Part shown: piece after piece, positions 1 to 12,400 of the stretch | Numbering within the stretch: position 1 is the first letter of the stretch | How the letters are laid out: every line of letters starts with the position of its first letter | From: Phytoseiulus persimilis | Taxonomy: Eukaryota > Arthropoda > Arachnida > Mesostigmata > Phytoseiidae | DNA: 64,000 bases | Reading direction: 5' to 3' | NCBI GenBank assembly: GCA_037576195.1 | Contig: CM075102.1 | Location: 17,852,745 to 17,916,744, forward strand | The notes under the pieces: model-generated | Seen by the model: the letters and a program-made list of their open reading frames with translations, nothing else | Database searches by the model: none | What the model was told of the DNA's origin: nothing | Translations under genes and position numbers: made by a program

Positions 1-524
1 TTTGAAGGACCCGGTCATTTGCGAGCAAATACGTGATTCGCTTTCCCTGATCGAAACACGGGATTCTGAGAAGCAGAACTCGACGACATTCCTCCTTCTT
101 GCGAACACGGAATGCCGGAAGTGGGCAGTCATCGACTGATTTGAGGCATCTGGATCGGGAGGTCAGCGCGGGCGGAATAGGAGGGAACGGTTGCGCAGGC
201 TGGGGATGGATGCTCTTCGAGCCATACGTTCTAATCGAAGCCGAGGCTGGCGTTTTCTCGTGCTTGGAGAGCGAGTTAGGCAGAGTGGATTAGAGACAAA
301 GCCATCAATCGAGGACCTTACCTGTCGGCTCAGGAGTTCTTGCTCTTTCGTCCATTTCAATAATGGTCGAATCATCGAAGGAACCTGGAACAGCGAATTC
401 TTGTAAACCTCACTCCATGACTCGGATCCGATCGGGCTCGATTCGTGGAGGTGCAAGCTTTAGTCCAGAGCGATCCGGGGATCTCTTCCGTCTTGCACCG
501 CTCGATTCTGACGTGATGGAGATA

Positions 525-540
525 GGGGGGGGGGGGGGGG
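525..540. repeat. G16 homopolymer
   Basis: Sixteen consecutive G after gata, in a region without a supported gene. Confidence 0.95.
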
Positions 541-2049
541 TCGAAGGTACGCTTGACACTTGTGAAGTTCTCGAGGCCAGTCTCCGCATGGGCCAGCAGC
601 GGCACGGAGCGCAGCTCCGAGGTCTGGAGCAACGGAGTTGCAATAGATTGCCCGCTTGGAATTCGTGCAGGCTTAACAAGCTCTGTGCGTTGACCGCATC
701 GACGTGGGCGGATTCCCTCCAGAAAACCCCCTATCCGATGCTCCCATTCCCCGTTCCCGGCATCGTGGGCTGGGTTTCCGTCGGCTCGTTCCGAGAGTAA
801 TCGCTCCATACGCTCTGCATCCTGAATATTGGAATGTTCGAGCCCATTTCTGATGAAATGAGCTGGATGAGTCGCGAGCTCTCATGACAACTGTCCCGGG
901 TCGAACCATGAACCCGCAGCTTGGATATCGGAGACCAAGGGCACCGTATCCGACGATTTCGGCGTGAATCAAAATGAATTTCCCGCGACGCAATAATCGT
1001 GATCGACCGATCACGGCCCGAGGATCAGCAATTGCAGCAAAATGAATTTTTGCGGGCAGTCGATCGGGTATCGAGCGACTGAGTCTGTCTCCGAAAGATT
1101 AAGGCAACGCTAAGGCCAAACAAGACGTCATCCCGACTTCGACGGAAATACTGCGACCGTGGGCCCCCCCGAAAACTTCGGAGCCCGCCGATATAGCTGT
1201 CAAGGCACCGCTGAGAGAGCCAACCCGAGTCGTCGCTCTCAACTCGCCAATCGGAATGATGGAAGGTTTGTGGTTCGCGTAGCTCAGGGGCTGAAGCCGC
1301 TGCTCCGCAACCACAAGTTCCCGGAATGCTTGAGTGACAGCATCCCGGAATCATGATCGTCCAGTTCGCGCGGGAACATCTCCTCCTCTATGACAAAATC
1401 CTGTTTTGGACGAATTTCTCGCTGACCGAGCGGAATGTTCGTAAAGTCAACTTGCAGACAGGCGACATGCGGATAGCGGGAGCAGGCGAGCGCTCGTTGC
1501 CCCGTTTTTCTCATTCGTTCATCGATTGACATGACCGTCTGTCAGTTGGAAAGAGCCTGACGTCATCCTTTTTCCTCGGCACCGTGACCAGTGACTGCAG
1601 AGCCCACTCGCTCTCGAAAAAGGAGGTCTGGCCACGGATGAGAATATATGGGCTGGTTGAATGGTATGATTGGCGTGGTTTGTAGCGAAACTGAATATCA
1701 GCTTGCCTAACCGCGTGCACCGTCTTTGTCGGAGCCAGTGAGCTTGTCGAGGAACTTCGCTGCCACAGGCACCTCACGAACGTAGCATCTCGCGGCATAT
1801 CATACAATAGGAAGTAGCTTCCTTTGAGCGTCCACTGTGAATCTTACATGAGACATCAATAGGAAGTTCGGCGACAGACCTGCCGAATTCGCGCAGAACG
1901 ACGCAAATTACGGATTGGCTTCCGGCTGGGAGCGTCGAAACTTATCATTGACCAGCTTCAACAGCCGTTTGCACAGCAGCGATGCGGGAGACGCTCCGGG
2001 TGGATTTGTCAACAAACGCTCCGAGCTTGCACTGACGTCTCACTCACCT

Positions 2050-3397
2050 GCTGCTCGATGCAAACTGAGACACACTTCCTCTTCCTCCAGCCGCCGATCA
2101 GACTCTGGGCTTCCGTTGGGAGTCACAGAAACTTCTTCGATTCGTTCTTCTGCACAATGCACGATATCGTCTCTTTCGTCAACCGTTTCTTCCGTATTTC
2201 CAAGCAACGGAGACAACGTCCCCTCCTGTCGCGGAACATCTTCAGCACTTTCCTCGATGTCCACCACCGTCTCAAAGACCTCTGGGACCCCGGGATCTTC
2301 GCTCTCGGCCGTCATGGCGTTGATACAGAGCTCCTGTGTTGTTGTGATGAGGTGAGTCTGGCCGTAGCAGCCAACAGGTGCTCGGGTCTGTGTTTGGAAT
2401 GTTTCCGTGGATACCGAGGCGGCTCGAGGTCCTGGGAAGGTCCAGCGCGGAATCGATCTGGACAACACCTCTCCGTGCCGACTGTGTTCTTGATGGAATC
2501 GTTAGCTTCTGCCCTGCTGCAGCCTTCAGGGTCCGTCAAAAGCTGGGCCGTTGCGAGCTCTTTCCGTGACCGCGATTTACCAGGTTCCACTTCCCATGGT
2601 CTACAACGAACGATTCACTATTTTCTGGGCATATGCGGAGCTGAGAAATTAAACGTCTCGAGCTGAACTGGTGCAGAGGCGGCTCACGTGGTCCACAATT
2701 CCTCGTTATCAAGGGATTCTGAGGCCGTCCCCTAGTTGGAGGTCGGGAAAAAGATCGCAGTCGAGAGGAGCAGTTGTAGTTGCGGCGAGGACTGTTTTCG
2801 TCAACACCCGTCATTTTGCTTCCCTCCCGACAGCACCGTGAATTGGTGACTTCTCTCTAACTCTCAGAATAGGCCTCTTTCTTGTCGTTCCCGTTTCCTG
2901 ATAGCTGTCCTGATGCGATGTGAACGAGGAATTCCTGAGCACCTCAGCCATCGTTCACACTTCCCCTGCTGATCACCTCCGCGCAACAGGAATGCGCCGG
3001 TATCGAAGGCACTCTCCGCGCAGGCACGTTCTCAGGCAGCCATTCCCGCGTGGAGACTTCTCTGATGGAACCGGAGCTACGGTCTTGAGATGATCCGTCG
3101 TTTGAGCTACGGAATCCGAGAGACTCTTCAACCGGGATTCTTTCAAGGATCGATCGAATCTCGAACAATCCCTCTTCCGACCTTGAATTAGAAGGATCAT
3201 CATTTCCCGAGGAAAAATGAGGTTCCAGACGGATCAGCCTCTGCATGAGTTCCAATGTCATTGTGATCTGAGGCGCTTCTATAGTGGGAGAAGAAGACTC
3301 ACAGACCTCCTCACATAGGTGTACCATGAATACGAGTGTTCCCTCCACTGGGAGTGTCATGTACGAGACTGTTGGAACAAAAGAATGCCTCCGACTG
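2050..3397 (-). CDS. Possible unidentified multi-exon gene (fragments)
   Basis: Three neighbouring minus-strand stretches look coding. (1) 2944-3397 is open after a good acceptor (tttgttccaacag) and contains LELMQRLIRLEPHF and EEGLFEIRSILERIP. (2) 2581-2640 is a 60-base exon with acceptor aatttctcag and donor GTAAAT, phase 0 at both ends, containing CPENSESFVVDHGKW. (3) 2050-2330 holds an acidic frame, MTAESEDPG to SDRRLEEEEVCLSL, ending at a GTGAGT donor. How (2) joins (3) is unclear because all three frames are partly open between them. The peptides are acidic and Ser-rich, probably disordered, and match no family I know. The direction is supported by splice sites only. Confidence 0.3.
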
Positions 3398-3689
3398 AGA
3401 AGAAGTCTCATCCGACGAACAGAATAGTAAAAGGTTCAAGCGTTGCAGGATCAAGTTTTCCGCGATTCTCCAGAACTAGCCTTGTGGGGTCTTTTTTCGG
3501 CTAGATCGGCTAAATTTCGCGACGATTATGACGTTGAAAAGCTGTCTCGAATACAAATGCTTTCTCGAATTGAAGTACTTCTCACTAGGGGTGTGAATAA
3601 TAGAGTGCTGCAGTCTTTCCGAAGAGAATACGATATGCAGAACAACCTCGATCGGGAATCGATGCGGAAAAAAAATAATACAATCGGAA

Positions 3690-3880
3690 GTTGAAGTTTT
3701 CGAGGTTGGAATGATTGAAGTTGTACTGTATTTGAAATTGAAATAATTCGGGTCGAATCGTGATCGGAGTTGAACTTATCGACGTTTTACTGTGATTGAA
3801 GATGAAATGATCGAGCTAAGAATCTAAATGGCTAAAATAATCAGGGTTGAAATAATCGAGGTCGAACTGTGCTCCGATTT
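3690..3880. repeat. Degenerate short repeats rich in ttgaa/aatcga
   Basis: A roughly 60-bp pattern recurs imperfectly: tgtactgtatttgaaattga near 3721 and tttactgtgattgaagatga near 3786, among many ttgaa and atcgag words. It looks like an old, diverged tandem repeat. Confidence 0.35.
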
Positions 3881-5828
3881 CCGGCGATGGAACCCCTCCT
3901 ATCTTAACCAGCAGGAGCAGTCCATTATAGCACAAATTTCCAAATCATCACGGTCAAGTAAGCCTTGGCTACCTTTGGTTTGAGTGCGTCTCTTTTACAA
4001 CACAACGACGAGCACCTTCGAATAATCAAAACTCTTGACAGAACCATACAGGCTGCGAAAGCGAGTCGCATGAGAGCCCTCAAACGGGGGGAGCTCCTAG
4101 GTGCCAGAAACCGGCGAAGTTCATATTGGATTGGGAGAGCTCGTGACCTAATACAATGTTCTTGAATGAGTTCACTCCCGTTGTCAGATTTAACAGGCAT
4201 CGAGTTCGAACAGATGTTGATGATAGGTTATCCTTCACCATGTTTCAACGGCTCGGTGTGTCTCTCTGTCAACAGAAGGTCCCTCCGATCTGGCTGGAAT
4301 TGAAATTCCATACACGGATAGTGGTTCCGGCCGTGAGGAGAAAACACTTGGCTCTGGGACGGTCGGGTGATGTCCCCAAAATGACTCCGAATTTCCCGGG
4401 GGACGATTTTGGGCTGTTATCCCTCGAAGCTTGAGATAGAGGTTGGGGTGTTCCGGGAGTTCTTCCAGTCCGGTCTGGGGACGGTTCCGAGAATGATGGA
4501 GGGGAAATGTTTCTCAGAAAACTCAGAGATGGAATCGGGAGGATTCTCAGGATAAAAACACCTCAGAGAATATCAGGGAGCAAGCCGAATAGCGGTTGTT
4601 CACAGCAGGCCTAGGGCCGGCAAATGCTTGTAATTAAGGATCGCCCATATTTCCGTACTCCGTGAGTCGCTAAGAATGGTGAACATTTTCTGCCGCCAAC
4701 AGCTCGCGCACAGGAAAGGGAGATTCCCGAGGATGATTTCTCTCTCCGGGATCTCCAGTGACGCGGGTCTGCTGCCAAGAAGAATAACCACGAAGCTCAC
4801 CACAGTATGTCGGTTGGTTCCCGCTTACGTACTCCAAAGAGCCGAATCGAGCGAGTGCACATGATGGCGAGTGAGCCTCGAAGGGCGATCCCGAACGGTC
4901 GCGCGGAAATTGTTGCACAGTTGTCGATATCCGGGTTATCTCCACACGTCGCCGATATGGTTAAGCGCGTGATTAATTGAGCATGCCTCCGAGTGATGCG
5001 TCTTCCGCGACTGCATGACACAGATCAACAGAGGCTTCCCTCGCTTTAGCGAATGCAGGTGATTTTATTATCAAAATCGGTTTCGCCGTAGGGACGGATC
5101 GGAGCCGGACTCGATCTGGCAAATGCATGGAGAAATAATTTGGAACCGAATGACTTCGTGGAGTGAGCGGCAATTGCTTCCCGAAGTCTATGCATTTTGG
5201 GTAAAGTTTGCTTCCGTCTCGATGAATACGCTGCGCATACATGGACTAGGGTGCTCACGTTCCGATCCTAGGAGAACCTCTCAATGTCTCTCAGCCGGCA
5301 GTTCAACAAACCCTCTCTTCAGAACGAGACAATCGGCGGAGGAGTGAATTCAGGGAAATACCATCCTTCGTGCAAGGGCGGAACCTATTCCCATGTATGA
5401 TAAGAACTCGACTTGTTGGACCCGCTAACTTGTCGAGCTGGACAGAACCACCCGGAAACTCGATTCGGGGTTCCCGGCACATTGAATTCCGCTTACAAAA
5501 ATAATCACATTTGATGGTCGTTTGCGGTTGTAGCGCTCGTTTAGATTCCTGGCAAGACCATATAGAGGTTCATACTTCCAAAGAGAACAAAGGTTTATAC
5601 GTGGTTCGATCGATGAAATCATTAGTTTGACCAGCCAAATCTCCGACACTCCATTTGATCGGAAATTACTCGACGCTGTGGGCCGACGGTGTTTACGACG
5701 GTCCGCAGCTCACGGACACTGAAAACCTTCGATGGAAGTATCGAGGAAGTAGTCACCCCAACCAGTGAACGAAAAGTCCCAGATCCGTGAAGTGTTCGTT
5801 GACATTCGATCTAGCCTGCTGAAAGTCG

Positions 5829-5870
5829 TCGACTCAAAGGCAGATATCATCGACTCAAAAGCGGATATCA
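5829..5870 (+). repeat. Two tandem 21-bp copies within a short open stretch
   Basis: Positions 5829-5849 and 5850-5870 are near-identical 21-mers. On the plus strand they read DSKADII twice, inside an open stretch of about 55 codons that looks like an amphipathic helix (REVFVDIRSSLLKVV). No convincing splice sites flank it, so whether it is coding is unknown. Confidence 0.5.
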
Positions 5871-6314
5871 TCGACCGGCAGCATCTTTCAATTCCTGGAC
5901 TTTGCTTCTGTGAATCCCGATGAAAACATTCAGCTGATGAGAGAAGAAAGCAGGAATTCGACGTTGTTTCGCGACGCGCCTGCGTCGAAGCTGCGATGCG
6001 GATGTCCGAATGCCGGCGTTCTTGGTTACTGTTGGACGCCTCTCCAGGATGCTTCTGGGTACGGGATCCAGCAGTTGGTTTTCGACTTCGATGGATGGAA
6101 GAAAAGATGACTAATGTTTGAAAAAAGTTCGAATGGAACCTGAACGTACTCGGAGGGCTCACAAGCTCTGCCGAGGCACATTTCAGATCTTCGACGAATT
6201 TCTCTCGCGAATGCCTGATGGAACTGACGACGCACATATGTTCGCTCTCATTTCAGGGGTGAATCGCATTGCTTTCACAGATCAGACTTCGTTGGTCTCC
6301 CATCGCCTTGGGGT

Positions 6315-6566
6315 TTACATCGTCCTTCTAAGGTTCCTCGCTGTTGAATCAGGGTGAAGTCCAAGTCGGTACGAGAACTCCGGTACGAGAATGACATGTC
6401 TGTCGGTTTCCGGGGCTCCACATCGAGCGCATTTCATATCTATGGAAGGATTCCGGGAGTATTGCCGGCTCTCGGTGTTGAGCATTCCTGCTCTGGCTAG
6501 CGCCAACAGCCGACTCGGCCGCGAGTTATCGTTCAGTTCCTTGTCGAGACCTCGAGTGTCTTTGAA
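6315..6566 (-). mobile_element. LINE-like fragment with a Cys/His zinc-knuckle motif
   Basis: A minus-strand frame open from 6566 to a stop at 6315 reads LLALARAGMLNTESRQ and then MKCARCGAPETDRHVIL. This resembles the C-rich segment after the reverse transcriptase or RNase H region of many LINE polymerases (CxxCGxxET..H). No reverse transcriptase motifs were found nearby, and the usual final cysteine of the knuckle is missing, so this would be an old truncated scrap. Resemblance by motif only; a chance frame is possible. Confidence 0.3.
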
Positions 6567-6891
6567 CTGTCAATAAACAGTCAATAAGGATCTGGACTCA
6601 ATATTTCGTCTCCATTATGATGTCCAGCTTATTCCAGAAAGTGTATTTCGTTCGACTCTCGATCAAGTTTCGCTGAGCCTTCATTTCAGGGGGACCCTTC
6701 ACTTTGAATTTAGTCGGCTCAGAGTTTTCCCTATCCGCGCTAAAAAGGAGATGCGTTCGAGCTTTTTGTCGCGAATGTTGTCTCTGTGACGCCGAATGCG
6801 AGACCAACAGATCAGAAGCAGAAATCCGCGAAGTGCACTCGTTCCAGGAGATGGGTCACACGCGAACCGTTTATGAAGATATGCATACATA

Positions 6892-7558
6892 CAGGGTGGC
6901 ATTCTTTAGTCGGGAACCTACGAGCTCGATTTTGTTTTGGCCATATTTTGTAAATTCTTGGTTTTTTTTTCGAAAATCGAAGAGTGGTTGATAGCAGCCG
7001 GCAGGAGGATTTGAGAATTACCCGTTTTTCTTCAAGGTTCTCCCGAAAGTTATCGGAAAACGGATTTTATCGGATAAGCCGATTGAAGTTATTTCGTTTC
7101 CTCGAAGAATGTCAACCGATCTAGTCATGGATTTCTTTGCGGTAAAGGGTGGTTTCGGGGACCGAGAGCGGGAAACTCAATGAGGGTGACTCCCGGTGGA
7201 CATCAATAGTTGTAACCGACCTTGCAGGTAAATATTCGAATCATTTACCCATTTCTGAGTAATGTCCACCGAAGAAGATAGCTTCAATTCCGCCTCGTTG
7301 AGGAGTTGCGAGAGGTAAAGCGGGTAAAGCAAAATCAGCGAGCGGGATCGAGATAGCTTCAATCGGTTTTCTGGCGAATGACCGGCTCCCTTTTGCGCGT
7401 CGGAGGCGACCCCCATGAGTCAGATACCATGTATCCGCCCAAAGGGGTCATCCTCTATCGATCACCCCTTGGTTCTCGGATAAACTCAGAGAATTGACAA
7501 AGTTATGGCCAAAACGAAATAGGGCTGCGAAATTCTCGAGTAGAATATGCCACCCTGT
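6892..7558. mobile_element. Non-autonomous TIR DNA transposon (667 bp), TA-flanked
   Basis: The plus strand at 6892 begins CAGGGTGGCATTCT. The reverse complement of the other end begins CAGGGTGGCATATTCT. Both sides continue with related sequence for about 70 bases, including GTTTTGGCCATA about 45-55 bases in, with scattered mismatches and small gaps. TA lies directly outside each end (6890-6891 and 7559-7560). No transposase-like frame is visible inside. This fits an old, inactive MITE-like element of a TA-targeting superfamily such as Tc1/mariner; the superfamily is inferred from the target site only. Confidence 0.75.
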
Positions 7559-8643
7559 ATATGGCATGAGAGGATCGATAAATACGCATATCCATGATAG
7601 TCCTCCTCGATAGTGAGCAATGCAGGATCTGTGAATACGATTTACCCTCCTGCCGTCCCCGGTCGTGTCCCTCCAAATGATTCCGATCGCTGTCTTCAGT
7701 ACTTGTGGACATCAGAATGGTGTCCAGAAAGAGAGAAAATAGTCCGGAGCGGTTGGAGGGGATGCTCAGGAAAGGCAAGGCTTGCCTTGCGTATGGTTCG
7801 TCTCAGCAAACTTCCGCTCTCGGGAGGCCACCAGTAGCCCGTGCCTGAACGACTTGAGTGCGGGCGATGAGTAGCGGACTCTGGAAGCGCACGGGATGGG
7901 ACGCGAGCAAACTTGGAGGAACCTCAATAACTCCTTAACCCAATCACACTCTCGATCAGCTGGACGATACTCTCGGATCTGTTCACTTGGACTATCTCGT
8001 GAGTCGTTTCGAATCACCGCGCTAGAATCACCGAGCACGGAGGAAGTCATAGCAGGGTCAGGGAGTCAGTCCTCGAAGACCCGGGGAGACGTACTCAGCT
8101 GACTGCTGGGAATGGAAGAGCATCGGAGTTCTTGTCGGAGCGACTTACAGTCGAGGTCCCGAACGGTAACAAAGCTTTGGTTGGTGGTTCAATGGACGTC
8201 CGGGGCGGACTTCAGCAGCATCGGGTGGGGAACTCGATAAACATGCACCGTAACAAATTGATCCACAGAAAGAAGCTGTCGTTTCGGAATCCTATTTCTT
8301 CATATTCGACACGGAAACGATCCGTAGTTCTTTACCTCCACACATTTCTCCTTTCTGGCCATCACAGCTCAGGCCTCTTCTCTATTCCTGTTCATAAAAA
8401 TATTTACGTGGAGAGCTAGACTACTACAGAACACAGGAACCCTAGACACATGGACAGTCTTAAAGATGTCTCCACAAAATGAGACGTGAAGACGACATTG
8501 AGCTGCGAGCAATGTGAGGAAGGTGTAGATCATACCGCCAATCAAACGATTTCTCGATGCAACAAATTCATCTCATTCCGGAGAACAACCGTGGGGGGAC
8601 AGAACGAAATCTTCGCCATGATGTAGCAGAATACGCGAAACTA

Positions 8644-8674
8644 TTAGGTAAGTCAAAAAGTTCGTAGCGTTTTT
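8644..8674 (+). repeat. Left terminal inverted repeat of the mariner
   Basis: Thirty-one bases, beginning TTAGGTAAGTC, identical to the reverse complement of 9434-9464. A TA lies directly outside. Confidence 0.95.
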
Positions 8675-9433
8675 TACCTATTTTTCAAGAGCCGAATTCC
8701 TGTACACAAGAGTCTTTTTATTGAATGATATATTGGCCGTTTTGTTCTATGACCTTCGCCCATCGGTCAGGTAAATCGAAGATTCCCTTCTCCCAGAACT
8801 TGGTTTCCTTCTTTCCAAAAAACTGATTGAGGTGATTTTTTATACCCTCCAAAGATTCGAATATTTCTCCATCAAGAGAGTTTTGAAGAGACCGGAACAA
8901 GTGATAGTCTGGCGATCGGTGAGGTCATGAGGCAGCCAGATATTCCTCTTGTTTGAGAAGCCAGCTTGATGGAGGCGATTCCAAACGGTTCCATGAGAAA
9001 CTCCCGTCGAGTCTTCAATTTCTTTGATGGTCAGGCCGGGGTTTGAAGTTACCAGGCTAATGATTTCATCGGGTTCCACAACTTGTGGTCGTCCTGATCT
9101 GGGCTCATCTTCAAGATTAAAGTTTTCAGCCTTGAAACGGGTAAACCACTTTCTAACCGTAGAACTTTGAAGAGCATTCTCCCCGTAAACTGCAGATATT
9201 CTTCGAGTGGTCTTCGCTGCATTCAAGCCTTCGCGGTAGCAGAACAACATTATGTGTCGAAAATGCTGCTTTTGGTCCTCCATCGCAAATTCTTCCTGAT
9301 TTTACGAACTCGACGATAAAGTCTGAAACGATACACCGGTAGGAACTCTAGAGCCCGCCTAAGAACGTAAACGAACAACCACTGTAGTAGGCGGCTCTTG
9401 TGCGGAGCGCGGGAATTTCAAAAATGTCGGATC

Positions 9434-9464
9434 AAAAACGCTACGAACTTTTTGACTTACCTAA
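9434..9464 (-). repeat. Right terminal inverted repeat of the mariner
   Basis: Mirror copy of the left end, followed by the TA target duplication at 9465-9466. Confidence 0.95.
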
Positions 9465-9466
9465 TA

Positions 9467-12400
9467 GAAGTTCATTACAAACTGGTTGCCGGTCATAGTT
9501 ACGATCTGAGGAGGGAACAAACGTTATTCAGGAGGGAAAACTCGCAACGCTCCTGAAACTGCCCCCCACTGAGGCGAGCGTCCCTCGGCCGAGTTTTCGG
9601 AGAGGAATGAGGGCACCAGAGCTTGAGCCGCGAAAAAATAGGAAGGGACCCGCGGTCGCGAGTTGTAAACGACCGCCCCTCACACTTGAAGAAAAAAGTG
9701 GGCCACAGACTTCCCAAACCGTTTGTCAATCTTTGTACTCACTGTCGGACTTTCCTGAAGATTGTGAAATTCGAATTTTTAGAGCTGCTCAGCTTACATG
9801 GTAAGGCATAGCTTTCGGGAACTCCTTTCTCTTGATTTTCCCGAGCGAGGATCATGTCCTCAGAGCTCCAAGAGCTGATGGAGCTCGGCTTCGACATATC
9901 CGTTCAGATGGTTATTCAACGGAGGATGAAGGCAACGTCCTAACCGAATATCCTCGCGAGAAGCTCATCTTGGAGTCGAGAGCTGACTCCGAAAATATTC
10001 GAAACGCGATATTTTGAGGCCTCGAGCTTCCTCTACAGCCGACGTTCAAACGGAATGCATATATGTTTCCCTTGAAACTGGTTCAGCGTTGTTCGCCGAG
10101 AATTCGCTTAATCATGCGTCGGGGGTGGACTCGATAGGAACCAGTTCCCCGCCCCGAAGCATGTACATACATCCGCTATTGCAGAGACACGCCCTGCCGT
10201 TGGTCTGCCGATACCTCGAGGCAGCTCGTCCATCCGTCATGTTCATGCTCGAGTCTCCAAATCCTCTACCGAAATAAATGTGCAGTGATTTCTCTCAACA
10301 GTAGAACTTTTTGACTGGCTCAACCTCCCGGTAACTTCGGCGGTCAATTTCAGCTCCCTCATTCATTTCGATGAATCAGTAGTAGAACTACTGTGCGCCT
10401 TGCCGTGTCCATGATCTGAGTTTCTGGCTCTGCGGCCGGAGTTGAATGTCTCGTTTTGGGTTTAACCCACTGCCACCAGCGACCAAAACGATAGCGTCGG
10501 GTCCGGCTCGCCACATCGGACGGAAAAACGAACGATATGTATAACTGAGACACTCGGAATGCCTCTGTATAGGCTTGGAGAGGCGATGGAAGTAAGAGCA
10601 GATGATCGTTCGTTCTTGTATCTGACTCCATCGTATTGAAAAAATACAAGTTTTCGCTCGCTGTCCCTGAGAGGTTTATTCAATGATCGATGCGCGGTCC
10701 TATCTGACTGTAGGCCTAATGGACACCTGTTCGAGACGGCTTCCAGCCTGCGGATCGCCCTAGTCCTACGTTTCTGGATCGATAGATGATCACCGATTGC
10801 AAAGGCCGGGAACTGCTGCCAAGACTCTCCCGAGTTCTTTTCGTGACATGCGCTCAGATGTCCTCAGCCCGATCCCCGAAGTGCGGTGCAGGGTGCGGGC
10901 GGAACATATCACAGAGTCAAGGCCCACATAAATCACGTGCATTGTCTTGAGTGGAGCAACAGTTCCACAGGTCGTCATTTCCAGGCTGAAACGCTCCGTA
11001 GATGACGGACAACGGACGATGGATCGGCGTCAACAGATTGAGCCGCCGTTCCGCGGGGACAGAGAAACGCAGCCAAAGATGTACTGACGCTTTCCCACGC
11101 ACCACCGTTGGGACTTCGGCTTTTCGAAGAATACCCCTCTATCCGGGTCCTGACAGCTTTTTTGAAAGACCCTGCCAGTGTTTGCTGCTGACAACGAGTG
11201 TGAGTTCTGACCTGTTTGACGGAGACGTATGCTACACCTTGCCGGGTAGCTCTCGAGTTTGACATCCTTGTTGCCTGGGGTGCCAAAGCCAACGAGCTGA
11301 GTGGCCGAACAGGCTCGCAAGCCACTCTGTGAGCCGGAGTGGCTCTCCGAGCTACGAACCTCGACACCAGCGGCGAGAATGGAGTCGCAATTGAACTCAA
11401 CTCGCGACTCGAGGGTTGGTGCTGCGAACGATATGATCCACCCCTTCACCACATTCTGAGTTAACAGATCTGGGAGGACGCTTCAGCTCTACCGCGGGGC
11501 TCGTTCTCAGTCGGGGAGATCAGCGAGCGGTTAGCACGGTCTGCGTCGTGCGAGTAAAGATTCACATTGAACCCACGTCGACGCCGTCTAGCGCAGCAGG
11601 TCGGATTGGATGACCGGAAGACACTTCGTCCGAGTGATCGCGATGCGTGGCCTTTCCGAGTCTCATTGCCGGGAAAGGGCATACGGGAAGAATACATACA
11701 GACCTCACCTCCGGGTCTCGAACAGCGTCAGTGTTTGTTGTTCACTCCTTCTGGTACCGCGGAGCATATATCATTTAAAAGGCATCGGAATCAGTCTCCT
11801 GGTGCGAGTCTCAAGGAATCCTATTTCTCATCGCTTCTTCATGCATCCTTTGCAGTTGTCGTGGACCTTGATGATGAAGCCGACGGACTCTGGCACTGCG
11901 CGATGACGGTACGAGCATTCCTGCTCGGAGGCACAGAGTACTTCGAGATTGAGAACGGAGAAAAGACAAGATCACTCTGGGTGCTCAACCTGCACGTTTC
12001 CCCACGAGGTGGAGGAGTTACACAGCCGGGAATACGCTGGCTCTTAACGTGGTTATCTTACGCGAGTGGAGCATGTCATTGAATTTCGTGGCAACTCCGA
12101 ACTTGCGTTAAAGGCTGGTTTTCGAGCGGCAAGAAGTCAGAATGGATTCCGAGACTGAATCGACACCAGTATCCTGCGACGAATGCATAAGTTCTGCGCA
12201 ACCGCTGTCGACGGCTCGGACGTGATGAAGGGGACCAGGTACTCAGGTTCTGAATTTTAATTGAAATTTCTCCAACACCCAAGCTCGTGATGTCTGAAGG
12301 AAAACTTCCGAGAGTTTTCGGGCGAGTTTGGAGAATGCTAACAACGACTAATATCCAGCACCTGGCACCTGCGACGTCTCTCCGCAAGGCTTCAGCCAGT

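Larger units (their letters stand above)
8644..9464 (-). mobile_element. Internally deleted mariner transposon (821 bp) with perfect 31-bp terminal inverted repeats
   Basis: Tc1/mariner element flanked by TA target duplications (8642-8643 and 9465-9466). Both ends begin TTAGGTAAGTC and match for 31 bases without a mismatch. The ends and N-terminus recall the cecropia/Hsmar1 branch, from memory of those ends. The minus-strand transposase starts at ATG 9283 with the paired helix-turn-helix region (TVRKWFTRFK; LEDEPRSGRP; STGVSHGTVWNRLHQ) and reaches LPHDLTDRQ. Sequence then jumps near 8910-8922, with a frame change, to the C-terminal part DYHLFRSLQNSLDGE, ending KVIEQNGQYIIQ (TAA at 8718-8720). 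About 500 bp with the first two catalytic aspartates is missing; the third, in DYHLF, lies at the junction. Identical ends and otherwise open halves point to a recent, non-autonomous copy that an intact relative could move. Confidence 0.93.

Noticed and set aside
3925-4200. Peptide SDNGSELI resembling the integrase region of copia-type retroelements
   Set aside because: Only a few residues match; no protease, reverse transcriptase or terminal repeats nearby. Too weak to call even a fossil.
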